A stretch of 64,000 nt of DNA. Origin: Halomarinibacterium sedimenti. Lineage in GTDB: Bacteria > Bacteroidota > Bacteroidia > Flavobacteriales > Flavobacteriaceae. Position numbers and translations under genes: made by a program. The DNA lies in the NCBI RefSeq assembly GCF_019312585.1, contig NZ_JAHWDP010000002.1:248001-312000 (forward strand), given 5' to 3'. Shown here one piece after another: positions 1 through 9,274 of the stretch. Positions within the stretch are counted from its first letter, which is position 1. Each line of letters begins with the position of its first letter. The notes below the pieces were generated by a model. That model worked only from the letters and a program-made list of their open reading frames with translations. It did not search any database and had not been told where the DNA came from.

Positions 1-1
1 T

Positions 2-1630
2 TCTGTAAATTCTATTCAATCTTATTTTAAGAATGAAATCACTTATGAAGTGTTAAAATCTCAATTATTAGAGGATATTCTCATCATTATTGGGGCGGCT
101 TTGCTCTCGGGATTATTTACTTTTATGATGCGACAAACCATAATTGTTGTTTCAAGATATGTAGAGTTTGACTTAAAAAATGAAGTTTTTAAACAGTACG
201 AAAGACTTTCACTTAACTTTTACAAGCAGAATAGGACTGGTGATTTAATGAATCGCATAAGTGAAGATGTTTCTAAAGTTCGTATGTATGCTGGTCCTGC
301 ATTAATGTATAGCACGACAACCGTCACGCTTTTTATCGTTGCGCTTTCCTATATGATTTATACGGCGCCTCTTCTAACACTTTATGCTGTAGCACCTTTA
401 CCTATTCTATCGATTGGTATTTATAAGTTAAGTATTGCTATTCATAAAAGAAGTTCCATCGTACAACAGTATTTATCTAAGCTCACAACATTTACACAGG
501 AAAGTTTTAGTGGAATTTCTGTGATAAAAGCGTACGGAATTGAACCTCGCACTAATGCTCAATTTGTAGAATTATCCAATATTAGCAAGGACAAAAACAT
601 AGACCTCACCAAGGTCCAAGCGCTCTTTTTCCCTGTAATGGCATTGCTCATTGGAATAAGCAACATTTTGGTAATCTATGTTGGTGGAAATCAATTTATA
701 AATGGTGAAATAGAGTTTGGAACCATTGTCGAATTCCTAATTTATGTAAATATGCTTACTTGGCCAGTGGCTATAGTGGGCTGGGTATCTTCTATGGTGC
801 AACAAGCCGAAGCTTCACAAAAACGCATCAATGAATTCTTAAAAGAAGAGCCACAAATTAAAAATTACAACGATACTCCTTCAGAAATTATAGGGAAAAT
901 TGCTTTTGAAAACGTCACTTTTTCGTATCCCGATACTCAAATTACAGCATTAAAAAATGTATCTTTTACCATTCAACCAGGAGAAACAATTGGTATTATT
1001 GGCAATACAGGTTCAGGGAAATCTACTATTCTTGAGCTCATTGGTCGATTGTTTGATGTCCAGCAAGGATCCATAAAAGTGGATGATATTATTTTGAAAG
1101 ATTTAAATCTAAAAGATTTGCGCAGCGCTATTGGGTATGTGCCTCAAGATGCTTTTTTGTTTAGCGATTCAATAAAAAATAACATCAAATTTGGGAAGGC
1201 AGATGCAACCGATGAAGAAGTGATTGCAGCAGCAAAATATGCCGCTGTGCATAGAAATATAGATGAATTCCAAAATAAATACGAAACGGTTTTAGGGGAA
1301 CGAGGTATTACCTTGAGCGGAGGACAAAAACAACGTGTTTCTATTGCACGAGCCATTATAAAAGAGCCTAAAATTTTGCTTTTTGATGATTGTCTAAGTG
1401 CGGTAGATACAGAAACTGAAGAAGAGATTCTGCAAAACTTTCAAAAGGTTTCGGAAGATAAAACCACACTTATTGTTAGCCATCGATTGTCTTCAGTAAA
1501 AAATGCAGATACGATTCTGGTACTTGAAAATGGGAATATCATTCAGCAAGGCACTCATACAGAGCTTTTAAACACAGAAGGTTATTATAAAGAGTTGTAC
1601 CATAAGCAACTTTTGGAAAAAGAAATGTAA
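2..1630 (+). CDS. ABC transporter, fused permease and ATPase (5' partial)
   Basis: An MsbA-type exporter half that couples ATP hydrolysis to export, probably of a lipid or hydrophobic substrate, across the inner membrane. The frame is open from base 2, upstream of a GTG at 50, so the start lies outside the window. Several membrane helices fill roughly the first 270 visible residues. The nucleotide-binding domain follows: Walker A GNTGSGKST begins near visible residue 334, the signature LSGGQKQR near 438, Walker B ILLFDD near 460, and an H-loop IVSHRLSS. All catalytic motifs are intact. Full-length homologues are about 580-600 residues, so perhaps 40-60 residues are missing. The substrate cannot be inferred. 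It lies 67 bp before the PUR-domain gene. Confidence 0.93.
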   Translation, partial: SVNSIQSYFKNEITYEVLKSQLLEDILIIIGAALLSGLFTFMMRQTIIVVSRYVEFDLKNEVFKQYERLSLNFYKQNRTGDLMNRISEDVSKVRMYAGPALMYSTTTVTLFIVALSYMIYTAPLLTLYAVAPLPILSIGIYKLSIAIHKRSSIVQQYLSKLTTFTQESFSGISVIKAYGIEPRTNAQFVELSNISKDKNIDLTKVQALFFPVMALLIGISNILVIYVGGNQFINGEIEFGTIVEFLIYVNMLTWPVAIVGWVSSMVQQAEASQKRINEFLKEEPQIKNYNDTPSEIIGKIAFENVTFSYPDTQITALKNVSFTIQPGETIGIIGNTGSGKSTILELIGRLFDVQQGSIKVDDIILKDLNLKDLRSAIGYVPQDAFLFSDSIKNNIKFGKADATDEEVIAAAKYAAVHRNIDEFQNKYETVLGERGITLSGGQKQRVSIARAIIKEPKILLFDDCLSAVDTETEEEILQNFQKVSEDKTTLIVSHRLSSVKNADTILVLENGNIIQQGTHTELLNTEGYYKELYHKQLLEKEM

Positions 1631-1697
1631 TCTTTCCTTTGCTTATTTGGTTTTTTTTTAGATTTTTGGCAAAAGCTAAAGGAAAATTAACCAATTT

Positions 1698-2075
1698 ATG
1701 AGTCAGCAATTTATGATGGAGCAAGAAGAAATTTATTCAAAAGTGATGCGTGCTGGAAGACGCACTTATTTTTTTGATGTACGTGAAACCAAAGCAGGTG
1801 ATTATTATTTAACCATTACAGAAAGTAAAAAGTTTACTAATGATGATGGATCTTTTCACTACAAAAAACACAAGATTTATTTGTACAAAGAAGACTTTAC
1901 CGATTTTAAAGCCAATTTAGAGGAGATGATTCAGTACATCCTTGATGAAAAAGGTGATGAAGTGATTAGCGAAAGACATCAAAAAGATTACAAAAGAGAA
2001 GAAGATACCGAAGAAACTGAAAAAGCTTCTACCGAAACTTCAAGCTTTACCGATATCGAATTTGATGATATATAA
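1698..2075 (+). CDS. PUR-domain (DUF3276) nucleic-acid-binding protein
   Basis: A 125-residue protein of the bacterial PUR/DUF3276 family, which is widespread in Bacteroidota and related to the Borrelia regulator BpuR. PUR repeats bind single-stranded DNA or RNA. The repeat is recognised from EEIYSKVMRAGRRTYFFDVR near residue 10 and the following YYLTITESKK segment. The C-terminal 35 residues are acidic and low in complexity, rich in Glu, Asp and Thr. A Rho-independent terminator follows immediately, so it ends its transcription unit. The family is firm; the target nucleic acid is unknown. Confidence 0.85.
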   Translation: MSQQFMMEQEEIYSKVMRAGRRTYFFDVRETKAGDYYLTITESKKFTNDDGSFHYKKHKIYLYKEDFTDFKANLEEMIQYILDEKGDEVISERHQKDYKREEDTEETEKASTETSSFTDIEFDDI

Positions 2076-2100
2076 TTTCAGTAAATCTTAAAATATTATG

Positions 2101-2130
2101 AAACCGCCTCCACTTTTGGGCGGTTTTTTT
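2101..2130 (+). terminator. Rho-independent terminator after the PUR gene
   Basis: The stem AAACCGCC (2101-2108) pairs perfectly with GGCGGTTT (2119-2126) across a 10-nt loop, followed by a T run. It lies 25 bp after the stop codon. Confidence 0.85.
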
Positions 2131-2158
2131 ATCTTTAAAACTTTAGATAAAATACCAT

Positions 2159-4678
2159 ATGAAGAAATTTATACTCGCTTTCGTTTTACTTTTTTCAATT
2201 TTAGTAAACTCGCAAGACAAAAGAATCGACTTATCGTACTATTTACCAACCGATGTAACCTACAATCCAAATATTCCCACCCCAAAAAGTATTGTAGGGC
2301 ACGAAGTTGGCGAATGGCATATCACCCACGACAAGTTGGTGTATTATATGTATGCTCTTGCTGAAGCGAGTGACCGAATAACCATTGAAAACCGCGGTAC
2401 TACCTTTGAAGGCAGACCTATCCTTCTGCTAACCATAACCTCGCCTTCCAATCATAAAAATATTGAAACCCTTAAAGCACAACACCTTGCACTTACCGAA
2501 AATGGCTCCAATGCTTTAGCCATAGAGTCAATGCCTATTGTGGTTTACCAAGGGTTTTCCATCCACGGAAACGAACCAAGCGGAAGTAATGCAGCCTTAG
2601 CCGAAGCCTACTATTTAGCGGCAGCACAAGGCCCTAAAATTGAAGAGTTACTGAAGAATACCATCATTTTATTTGACCCTTCATTTAACCCAGACGGACT
2701 CCAACGCTTTTCTACGTGGGCAAACCAGCATAAAGCACAAAACATTAATCCAGACCCAAACGATAGAGAATATAGTGAGGTTTGGCCAGGTGGGCGCACC
2801 AATCATTATTGGTTCGATTTAAACAGAGATTGGCTTCCTGCGCAATTACCCGAAAGCCGTGCACGTATTAAAACGTTTCACGATTGGTATCCTAATATCT
2901 TAACAGACCATCACGAGATGGGGACTAATTCTACCTTTTTCTTTCAACCTGGGATTCCTAGTAGAACGCATCCACTAACACCAAAGAAAAACCAAGAACT
3001 AACTGCGGCCATTGGTAAATTCCATGCAAAAGCATTTAACAAACTAGGTAGTTTCTATTACACAGAAGAAGACTACGACGATTTTTACTACGGTAAAGGA
3101 TCTACTTTTCCAGATATCAATGGTGCGGTTGGAATTTTGTTTGAACAAGGATCCTCACGTGGACACGCACAAGAAAGTGAAAATGGAATTTTAACCTTTC
3201 CATATACCATTCGGAATCAATTTACAGCCGCGCTTTCTACCTTGGAAGCTGCTGTAAGTATGCGAACCGAAATGCTAAACTATCAGCGTGATTTTTATGC
3301 AAATGCACGATCTGAAGCTTCAAAAGATAATCGTGTTTTCGTTTTTGGAGACGAAAAAGATGCCGCCAAAACCTATCATTTGGCCGAAATCCTTCAAAGA
3401 CATAAAATTAAGTTTCGTGAATTGTATTCAGATTATACTTCCAATGGAAAAACTTTTAAAAAGGGATATGCTTTTGCTATTCCAAAGAATCAAAAACAAT
3501 CTCGCCTAATCAATGCGATGTTTGAGAAACGAACTACGTTTCAAGATAGCTTATTTTACGACATAAGTGCTTGGTCGTTTCCGCTAGCATTTAATTTAGA
3601 TTTCGAAGAATCTTCCACGGTACAAATGGGATTAGAAGTTACCGATTTAAAACTACCAACCCCAACCGTTCCAAACCCTAATGCATATGCCTATTTAATG
3701 GAATGGCATGAGTACTATGCCCCTAAGGCATTAAGTGCTATTTTGGAAAATGATATTCGAGCAAAAGTAGCGATGCAGCCTTTTACAGTGGAAGGAAAGA
3801 AGTACGATTATGGTACTATTTTAATTCCTGTTCAAAATCAGAAATTAAATGATGCGGAGCTTTTCAGTTTTATAAAGAAAGTTAGTGGCGATGCTAGTAT
3901 ATCCATAGCTTCAGTAGCTACGGGATTAACACAAGGAATTGATTTAGGCAGTGGAGAATTTAGAGCGATTACACCTCAAAAAGTGGCTGTGCTTGTGGGT
4001 GATGGAATTAATCCGTATGATGCAGGCGAAATCTGGCATTTGTTTGACACACGTTACCAAATGAAGATTACGAAATTAGAGGTCAATGATCTTTCCAGAA
4101 CGGATCTAAGCAAATACACCGATATCATTTTACCTGCTACTTGGGGCAGTGGTCCCGACAAAAACACCACCGAAAAATTAAAAGATTGGACCAAAAATGG
4201 TGGAAATCTTATTGCTTTTAGAAATAGTGGTAAATGGCTAAACAGCAACGAATTGCTAAAAATGGAATTAAAAACTGAAAAAGATACGGCACAAAATATT
4301 TCATTTGAACAACGAGGCGATTATTACGGAGCTCAAGTTATTGGTGGTGCTATTTTTGAAGCCGAACTGGATCGTTCCCACCCAATTGCCTTTGGGTATA
4401 AAAATGCTACGCTTCCATTATTCAGAAATACCACCATGTTTGTGACAGCAGATAAAGACAGTTATAACAATCCTATTCAATACACTTCAAATCCATTATT
4501 GAGTGGGTATATTTCTTCAAAAAATCTTTCCTTGTTAAAAAACACGGTGCCTTTTAAAACGAGCCGATTAGGAAAAGGGCGGGTGATGTATTTTACAGAC
4601 AATACTAACTTTAGAGCGTTTTGGTATGGAACCAATAAATTATTAATGAATGCTATTTTCTTTGGAGGAGAGATGTAA
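2159..4678 (+). CDS. Secreted M14-family zinc carboxypeptidase
   Basis: An 839-residue exported peptidase. Residues 1-18 form a signal peptide (MKKFILAFVLLFSILVNS). The M14 domain spans about residues 40-370. Zinc ligands HGNE are H136 and E139, the third ligand lies in TDHHEMG (H251 or H252), and the catalytic glutamate is E329 in GILFEQGSS. The active site therefore looks intact. The C-terminal half has no peptidase motifs; a stretch near residues 600-700 (VAVLVGDG, then DIILPATWGSG) looks like a class-I glutamine-amidotransferase/DJ-1-like fold, as in large M14 proteins of Bacteroidota. It probably acts on peptides in the periplasm or outside the cell. The substrate is unknown. Confidence 0.88.
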   Translation: MKKFILAFVLLFSILVNSQDKRIDLSYYLPTDVTYNPNIPTPKSIVGHEVGEWHITHDKLVYYMYALAEASDRITIENRGTTFEGRPILLLTITSPSNHKNIETLKAQHLALTENGSNALAIESMPIVVYQGFSIHGNEPSGSNAALAEAYYLAAAQGPKIEELLKNTIILFDPSFNPDGLQRFSTWANQHKAQNINPDPNDREYSEVWPGGRTNHYWFDLNRDWLPAQLPESRARIKTFHDWYPNILTDHHEMGTNSTFFFQPGIPSRTHPLTPKKNQELTAAIGKFHAKAFNKLGSFYYTEEDYDDFYYGKGSTFPDINGAVGILFEQGSSRGHAQESENGILTFPYTIRNQFTAALSTLEAAVSMRTEMLNYQRDFYANARSEASKDNRVFVFGDEKDAAKTYHLAEILQRHKIKFRELYSDYTSNGKTFKKGYAFAIPKNQKQSRLINAMFEKRTTFQDSLFYDISAWSFPLAFNLDFEESSTVQMGLEVTDLKLPTPTVPNPNAYAYLMEWHEYYAPKALSAILENDIRAKVAMQPFTVEGKKYDYGTILIPVQNQKLNDAELFSFIKKVSGDASISIASVATGLTQGIDLGSGEFRAITPQKVAVLVGDGINPYDAGEIWHLFDTRYQMKITKLEVNDLSRTDLSKYTDIILPATWGSGPDKNTTEKLKDWTKNGGNLIAFRNSGKWLNSNELLKMELKTEKDTAQNISFEQRGDYYGAQVIGGAIFEAELDRSHPIAFGYKNATLPLFRNTTMFVTADKDSYNNPIQYTSNPLLSGYISSKNLSLLKNTVPFKTSRLGKGRVMYFTDNTNFRAFWYGTNKLLMNAIFFGGEM

Positions 4679-4744
4679 CCAAAAATTGTAAGTTCCTTAA
4701 CAGCTTTTCAACTTTTTGATGTTTATTTTTCAAAAAAAATTGAT

Positions 4745-4918
4745 ATGTTCAAATTATTCAAAGGAAAGTCTGAAATTGAAAAACTTCAAAAGAAGTATGA
4801 ATCACTAATGAGTGATTGGCATAAACTCTCTACTAACAATCGTGTAGAAAGCGATAAAAAATATGCCGAAGCCCAAAAAATTCTTGAGCAAATTGAAAAT
4901 TTGCAAAAATATGAATAA
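4745..4918 (+). CDS. Small coiled-coil protein, Lacal_2735-like
   Basis: A 57-residue charged, helical protein beginning MFKLFKGKSEIEKLQKKYES, with a second helix from about residue 34 (SDKKYAEAQKILEQIENLQ). The sequence and size resemble the flavobacterial family named Lacal_2735, recalled from memory; no function is known. The heptad-like Leu/Ile/Lys pattern suggests a helical hairpin. It sits 61 bp upstream of the SulP transporter on the same strand. A promoter-like box lies between them, so co-transcription is possible but not required. Confidence 0.7.
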   Translation: MFKLFKGKSEIEKLQKKYESLMSDWHKLSTNNRVESDKKYAEAQKILEQIENLQKYE

Positions 4919-4949
4919 GTAAAAGGGTTTTTACTCTTTTTGAAATGGT

Positions 4950-4957
4950 TACCTTTG
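4950..4957 (+). promoter_or_regulatory. Candidate -7 box (TACCTTTG) for the SulP gene
   Basis: TACCTTTG matches the Bacteroidota -7 consensus TAnnTTTG and lies 22 bp before the ATG at 4980. The -33 position has TTT rather than TTG, so support is partial. Confidence 0.4.
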
Positions 4958-4979
4958 CCGCTTTTGAAAAGCAATAGTC

Positions 4980-6596
4980 ATGTGGCAAAACACCATTAAA
5001 AATTTTACTCAAAACCCTAAAAATGATATCCTTTCGGGGCTTACCGTTGCGTTAGCCTTAGTTCCAGAAGCCGTGGCTTTTGCCTTTGTAGCAGGAATTG
5101 ACCCATTAGTAGGACTTTATGGTGCTTTTATGATGGGAATCGTTACTGCGCTGTTTGGTGGTCGACCAGGAATGATTAGTGGTGCTACAGGTGCAATGGC
5201 GGTGGTGATGGTGCATTTAATTCAAAAGGGAAATGAAGTAGGCCTCGCGCTGGACAATCCTGTTGAAAACCTAGGACTACAATGGTTATTTATCACCCTG
5301 CTATTTGTAGGAGCTATTCAAATATTGGCGGGGGTTTTCCGGCTTGGAAAATTTGTGCGTTTAATTCCGCATCCTGTGATGATGGGATTTGTAAACGGAT
5401 TGGCTATAGTTATTTTCCTGTCGCAACTGGGAATGTTTAAAGAAAATGTTGATGGCACTACGCAATGGATTCAAGGGGCCGAATTGTGGACCATGCTAGG
5501 CTTAATAGCCTTAACAATGGGAATTATGTTTGGGTTACCCAAACTCACCAAAAAAGTTCCTGCAGCTTTAATTGCCATTATTGTGGTAGCTTGTATTACC
5601 ATCTTCGGAAGTCTAGACGTTAGCACGGTTGGTTCCTTTATAAAAGAAGGTGGTGGTGAAGGTTTAAAAGGATCGCTTCCCTCCTTTCAATACGGGTTAT
5701 TCGAATTTACTAGTACGATAACAGGACACTGGGATTTAATCCTTTCTACAGCCTTTATTTTAGCTGCTATTGGTTTAATTGAATCCTTAATGACCCTGAA
5801 CCTCATTGACGAACTCACCGAAACTCGTGGAAGTGGAAACCGTGAATGCTTGGCGCAAGGAGGCGCTAACATCTTAAACGGACTTTTTGGAGGAATGGGA
5901 GGTTGCGCCATGATTGGTCAATCGATTATTAATGTTACTTCAGGAGGTCGCGGACGTCTATCAGGAGCAATAGCGGCTATAGCCCTGCTGTGTTTTATTC
6001 TTTTTGGTTCTTCGTTAATTGAACAAATTCCTATTGCAGCGCTCGTTGGTGTGATGTTTATGGTGGTTATTGGAACATTTGCTTGGAGTAGTTTTCGAAT
6101 TTTGCATAAAATTCCTTTGTCTGATGCCTTTGTATTATTAGCGGTTTCGGCCATAACGGTTTGGAAAGACTTAGCAGTTGCTGTAATTGCTGGAGTTATT
6201 ATCTCGGCATTAGTATTTGCATGGAAAAGTGCCACTATGATTCGGGCGCGAAAAAGTATTAAAGAAGATGGTACAAAGGTCTATGAAATTTGGGGGCCGT
6301 TATTTTTTGGTTCCACCACGGCGTTTAATTCAAAGTTTGATATTGCTAATGACCCACAAAGTGTTGAAATCGATTTTATGGAGTCGAAAGTTTCGGATCA
6401 TTCGGGTGTAGAAGCGCTTCGGAATGTTGCTAATAAATATTTAGAACAAGGAAAAAATGTGAAATTAACTCACTTAAGCCCCGATTGTAAAGAAATATTA
6501 TTAAAGTGGAATCCTGAGTTTGAAAACCACATAGAAAATGCTATTGACGACCCACGTTATCATGTGGTAACCGATTTATTGGATGCTGAAGTATAG
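4980..6596 (+). CDS. SulP/SLC26-family inorganic anion transporter
   Basis: A 538-residue inner-membrane transporter of the SulP family, which moves sulfate, bicarbonate or similar anions. The N-terminal about 400 residues carry repeated hydrophobic helices; the early segment LSGLTVALALVPEAVAFAFV is the family's first-helix signature. A cytosolic STAS domain occupies about residues 425-520 (IWGPLFFGSTTAFN onward). Length and domain order are standard. No carbonic anhydrase gene is adjacent, so sulfate and bicarbonate cannot be distinguished. It is preceded by the small coiled-coil gene and ends 1 bp before the stop of the convergent downstream gene. Confidence 0.92.
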   Translation: MWQNTIKNFTQNPKNDILSGLTVALALVPEAVAFAFVAGIDPLVGLYGAFMMGIVTALFGGRPGMISGATGAMAVVMVHLIQKGNEVGLALDNPVENLGLQWLFITLLFVGAIQILAGVFRLGKFVRLIPHPVMMGFVNGLAIVIFLSQLGMFKENVDGTTQWIQGAELWTMLGLIALTMGIMFGLPKLTKKVPAALIAIIVVACITIFGSLDVSTVGSFIKEGGGEGLKGSLPSFQYGLFEFTSTITGHWDLILSTAFILAAIGLIESLMTLNLIDELTETRGSGNRECLAQGGANILNGLFGGMGGCAMIGQSIINVTSGGRGRLSGAIAAIALLCFILFGSSLIEQIPIAALVGVMFMVVIGTFAWSSFRILHKIPLSDAFVLLAVSAITVWKDLAVAVIAGVIISALVFAWKSATMIRARKSIKEDGTKVYEIWGPLFFGSTTAFNSKFDIANDPQSVEIDFMESKVSDHSGVEALRNVANKYLEQGKNVKLTHLSPDCKEILLKWNPEFENHIENAIDDPRYHVVTDLLDAEV

Positions 6597-6597
6597 T

Positions 6598-6909
6598 CTA
6601 TTCTCTATGGGTGATTCGTAGTTTTTTAATCATCTCGGGAGAGACATTGCTTTCTGTGGCGCCATAAGAATCTACGAGCAATCCTTTTTGTGAATCGCAG
6701 GTTTCTATAACATATAATATAGAACTGTCGTCGGGGCTCGTCATTCCTTCAAAACGATAGTATTTAACTACCTCTAGATCATCTGAGCACCAAATTTTCT
6801 TTTGACCTTTCGATTCAAGTCCATCATCATGCAGATTAAAATCTACAGTATAACCTTTTTCCTGAAGGTCCTTTATGGCTTCTACTAATGTGTTATATGA
6901 ATTTTTCAT
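6598..6909 (-). CDS. Conserved hypothetical protein
   Basis: A 103-residue soluble protein containing YYRFEGMTSPDDSSILYVIE and ending with LVDSYGATESN and SPEMIKKL. Proteins of this shape are common in Bacteroidota, and some carry the name phosphoribosylpyrophosphate synthetase. That name is not supported here: there is no PRPP-loop or ATP-binding signature and the protein is far too short. No signal peptide or membrane helix is visible. It is convergent with the SulP gene and divergent from the thioredoxin-like gene. Function unknown. Confidence 0.7.
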   Translation of the reverse strand: MKNSYNTLVEAIKDLQEKGYTVDFNLHDDGLESKGQKKIWCSDDLEVVKYYRFEGMTSPDDSSILYVIETCDSQKGLLVDSYGATESNVSPEMIKKLRITHRE

Positions 6910-7016
6910 ACGTTATTGATTACCAAAAAGATACTTCAATTAAATGGCACAAACAAAACTTTAGCATTTCTTTAGCTGTAACTTTCTTCGTACTTTTCAA
7001 CTAATAAAGAAAAACT

Positions 7017-7571
7017 ATGGCACTCACTCCTTCAAACATGCTTCCATTAGGTACAGTAGCTCCAGACTTTTCTTTGGTAGATACTGTGACCAAAGACACC
7101 TATTCCCTTCAGCAATTAAGAGGTGAAAAAGGGACCGTGATTATGTTTATTTGCAATCATTGTCCGTATGTAAAATATGTAAATGAAGAACTGATAAGGG
7201 TCTGTAATGACTATCGCGTTACTGGTTTTAGCTTTGTGGCAATAAGTAGTAATGATGTTTCAAAATATCCTGAAGACGGTCCCGAAGCCATGTACCGTCA
7301 CGCTCAAAAAGAAGGGTATAATTTTCCATATTTATACGACGTAACACAAAAAGTAGCAAAAGCCTATGATGCTGCCTGCACGCCCGATTTTTATTTATTT
7401 GACTCCGAATTAAAACTGGTGTATCGAGGTCAGTTAGATAATTCTCGTCCGGGAAATAGCATCCCCCTTAACGGAAGAGATTTACGCGAAGCCATGGATA
7501 ATATTCTTAATAATCATCCCCAGCGTAAAGACCAAAAGCCCAGCATGGGATGTAATATAAAGTGGAAGTAA
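7017..7571 (+). CDS. Thioredoxin-fold AhpC/TSA-type protein
   Basis: A 184-residue thioredoxin-like protein with no signal peptide. The redox motif is C46-N-H-C49 in FICNHCPYVKY, followed by an AhpC/TSA-like core and the cis-proline region ACTPDFYLFD. The CNHCPYV motif marks a common subgroup of thioredoxin family proteins in Bacteroidota and other bacteria. It probably acts as a cytosolic thiol-disulfide oxidoreductase or peroxiredoxin-like protein. The physiological substrate is unknown. It appears monocistronic. Confidence 0.85.
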   Translation: MALTPSNMLPLGTVAPDFSLVDTVTKDTYSLQQLRGEKGTVIMFICNHCPYVKYVNEELIRVCNDYRVTGFSFVAISSNDVSKYPEDGPEAMYRHAQKEGYNFPYLYDVTQKVAKAYDAACTPDFYLFDSELKLVYRGQLDNSRPGNSIPLNGRDLREAMDNILNNHPQRKDQKPSMGCNIKWK

Positions 7572-7710
7572 TGTAAGACCGCTTGGCTAAAAGACGTAAG
7601 ACCACTACGCTACAAGATACAAGACTACTATTTTATTAGAATTAAGAATAGTTAGTTTAATTTGGATTTCACCTTTTACCTTTAACCTTTAACCCTTTAC
7701 CTTTCACCCT
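7572..7710. other. Intergenic low-complexity stretch
   Basis: Two simple patterns: purine-rich GTAAGAC/ACAAGAC-like repeats near 7574-7630 and a pyrimidine-rich run of CCTTT/ACCC words near 7670-7722. No ORF, RNA gene or clear terminator was found. Confidence 0.5.
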
Positions 7711-8247
7711 TCACTCATTACCCAACATCAACAATGCATTCTTAATGTGCGTAAAATGGTGCATACTATGCCATGAATAGAGCATCGCTAGGTGTTTCAT
7801 TCCGACCTCTTCTTTGCTTTCGGGGTGAATGAAAACACGCTCCCAATGCTCGTCTGTAAGATTTTGAAGGATATATACTATCTTTTGATGCACCGCCTCT
7901 ATATGTGATAAGGACCAAGCAATAGGCGCCTTTTGGTAATCGAACATTTTAGCGAATGACTCTTGATTATATGCCTTGATGGTGGGTTTATCTTCGGTTA
8001 GCGTCCAACGGATTCGATTATAACAATGGTGATGGCTATCGCTAATATGATGGATGAGTTGTCGAATGGTCCATCCCTCAGGACGATAGGGACTATCCAA
8101 TACTTCTTCCTTTAAATTTAAAGTGATTAGCTTTAATTGTTCTGGAAAAATTTGGAGCACTTTAATGGCTTCGTGTAGGTCTTCTGCCGAAATTGTTTCG
8201 GGTTTTTTGAATTTCCCAATGGGGAATTTTAATTGTTCTATATCCAT
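7711..8247 (-). CDS. DinB/YfiT-fold putative metal-dependent hydrolase
   Basis: A 178-residue protein of the DinB superfamily, YfiT/bacillithiol-transferase-like branch. It is a four-helix bundle with a three-histidine metal site. Expected ligands lie in LIHHISDSHHH near residue 60 and WHSMHHFTHI near residue 160. I start at the ATG at 8247 (MDIEQLKFPIGKFKKPE), which matches family N-termini. A longer frame to 8286 would begin inside the terminator hairpin of the upstream gene. It could be a thiol transferase or a metal-dependent hydrolase; Bacteroidota generally make bacillithiol, so the transferase role is plausible but inferred. Confidence 0.85.
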   Translation of the reverse strand: MDIEQLKFPIGKFKKPETISAEDLHEAIKVLQIFPEQLKLITLNLKEEVLDSPYRPEGWTIRQLIHHISDSHHHCYNRIRWTLTEDKPTIKAYNQESFAKMFDYQKAPIAWSLSHIEAVHQKIVYILQNLTDEHWERVFIHPESKEEVGMKHLAMLYSWHSMHHFTHIKNALLMLGNE

Positions 8248-8260
8248 CTCGCTAAAATAA

Positions 8261-8289
8261 AAAATGCCCCTCGTTTTGAAAGGCATTTT
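8261..8289 (-). terminator. Terminator of the PPIase gene
   Basis: AAAATGCC (8261-8268) pairs with GGCATTTT (8282-8289). Read on the minus strand, the hairpin ends in a T run, 23 bp after the stop of the PPIase gene. Confidence 0.7.
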
Positions 8290-8311
8290 AAAAAATATTT
8301 AGATGAAATTT

Positions 8312-9244
8312 TTATTTCACATCCATTAATTCTACATCAAAAACCAAAGTAGCGTCTGGCGGAATCACCCCTCCAGCACCACGGCTTCCGTAGGCTAAGT
8401 GCGACGGAATAACAAATCGTGCCTTGTCCCCTACTTTTAACAACTGAATTCCTTCATCCCATCCAGCAATCACATTGCCCATTCCTACAGGAAATTCGAT
8501 AGGCTCCCCGCGCTTAAAGGAATTGTCAAACTCACCACCATCTGCAAACATGCCTTTGTAATGAACAGCTACGGTTTTACCTGCTTCGGCTTGGGCACCA
8601 TTTCCTTTTTGTATGATTTGGTAACGGAGTCCGCTTTCGGTTTGTTCAAAACCTTCAGAAATACTAGTTAGCAATTCTTCCTGAGCTTTTTTAGCCGCTG
8701 TTTCTCTTTCGGCTTTGACTCCATTAAATCTTCTAAAAGCTTCAACGGCATTCCACTTTTCAGCTTCAGTCCCTACTCTAATAATTTCAACTGTGTCCAT
8801 GGTATCGCCTTGTGCAATGCTATCTACCACATCTTGTCCTTCTATCACATTTCCGAATACGGTGTGTTTATTATCTAACCATGGGGTTGCTACATGCGTG
8901 ATAAAAAACTGACTTCCATTACTTCCTGGACCTGCATTTGCCATCGACAATACCCCTGGACCATCGTGCCGAAGGGTAGGATGAAACTCATCGTCAAAGT
9001 TATAGCCTGGTCCACCACTTCCCGTTCCTGCGGGGTCACCTCCTTGAATCATAAAATCTGGAATTACTCGGTGGAATTTTAACCCATCGTAATACGGTGT
9101 TCCTTGTGGCTTGGCCGCGTTTTCTAGGTTTCCCTCGGCTAAGGCAACAAAGTTCCCCACCGTTCCTGGTGTTACATCGTATGTTAATTGTATAGTAATA
9201 ACGCCTTTTGGCGTATTGATTTTTGCATAAATACCGTCTTGCAT
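8312..9244 (-). CDS. Cyclophilin-FKBP fusion peptidyl-prolyl isomerase
   Basis: A 310-residue protein with two unrelated prolyl-isomerase folds. Residues 1-165 are cyclophilin ([20 protein letters not shown], then [22 protein letters not shown]). Residues about 205-310 are FKBP ([19 protein letters not shown], then [29 protein letters not shown]). They are joined by a charged helix near residues 165-200. Dual-family immunophilins of this order are known from flavobacteria. No signal peptide is visible from this start, so it is probably a cytosolic folding factor. A TACCTTTG box lies 23 bp upstream. Confidence 0.93.
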   Translation of the reverse strand: MQDGIYAKINTPKGVITIQLTYDVTPGTVGNFVALAEGNLENAAKPQGTPYYDGLKFHRVIPDFMIQGGDPAGTGSGGPGYNFDDEFHPTLRHDGPGVLSMANAGPGSNGSQFFITHVATPWLDNKHTVFGNVIEGQDVVDSIAQGDTMDTVEIIRVGTEAEKWNAVEAFRRFNGVKAERETAAKKAQEELLTSISEGFEQTESGLRYQIIQKGNGAQAEAGKTVAVHYKGMFADGGEFDNSFKRGEPIEFPVGMGNVIAGWDEGIQLLKVGDKARFVIPSHLAYGSRGAGGVIPPDATLVFDVELMDVK

Positions 9245-9266
9245 TGTGTTACTTTTTTGTGAGGTG

Positions 9267-9274
9267 CAAAGGTA
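9267..9274 (-). promoter_or_regulatory. Candidate -7 box for the PPIase gene
   Basis: The minus strand reads TACCTTTG, a match to TAnnTTTG, 22 bp upstream of the ATG. No TTG was found at the expected -33 position. Confidence 0.4.

Noticed and set aside
6598-6909. Phosphoribosylpyrophosphate synthetase for the 103-residue protein
   Set aside because: Too short and without the PRPP or ATP-binding signatures of that enzyme.
8248-8286. Longer N-terminus of the DinB-fold protein at 7711
   Set aside because: These codons lie in the terminator hairpin of the upstream PPIase gene; the ATG at 8247 matches family starts.
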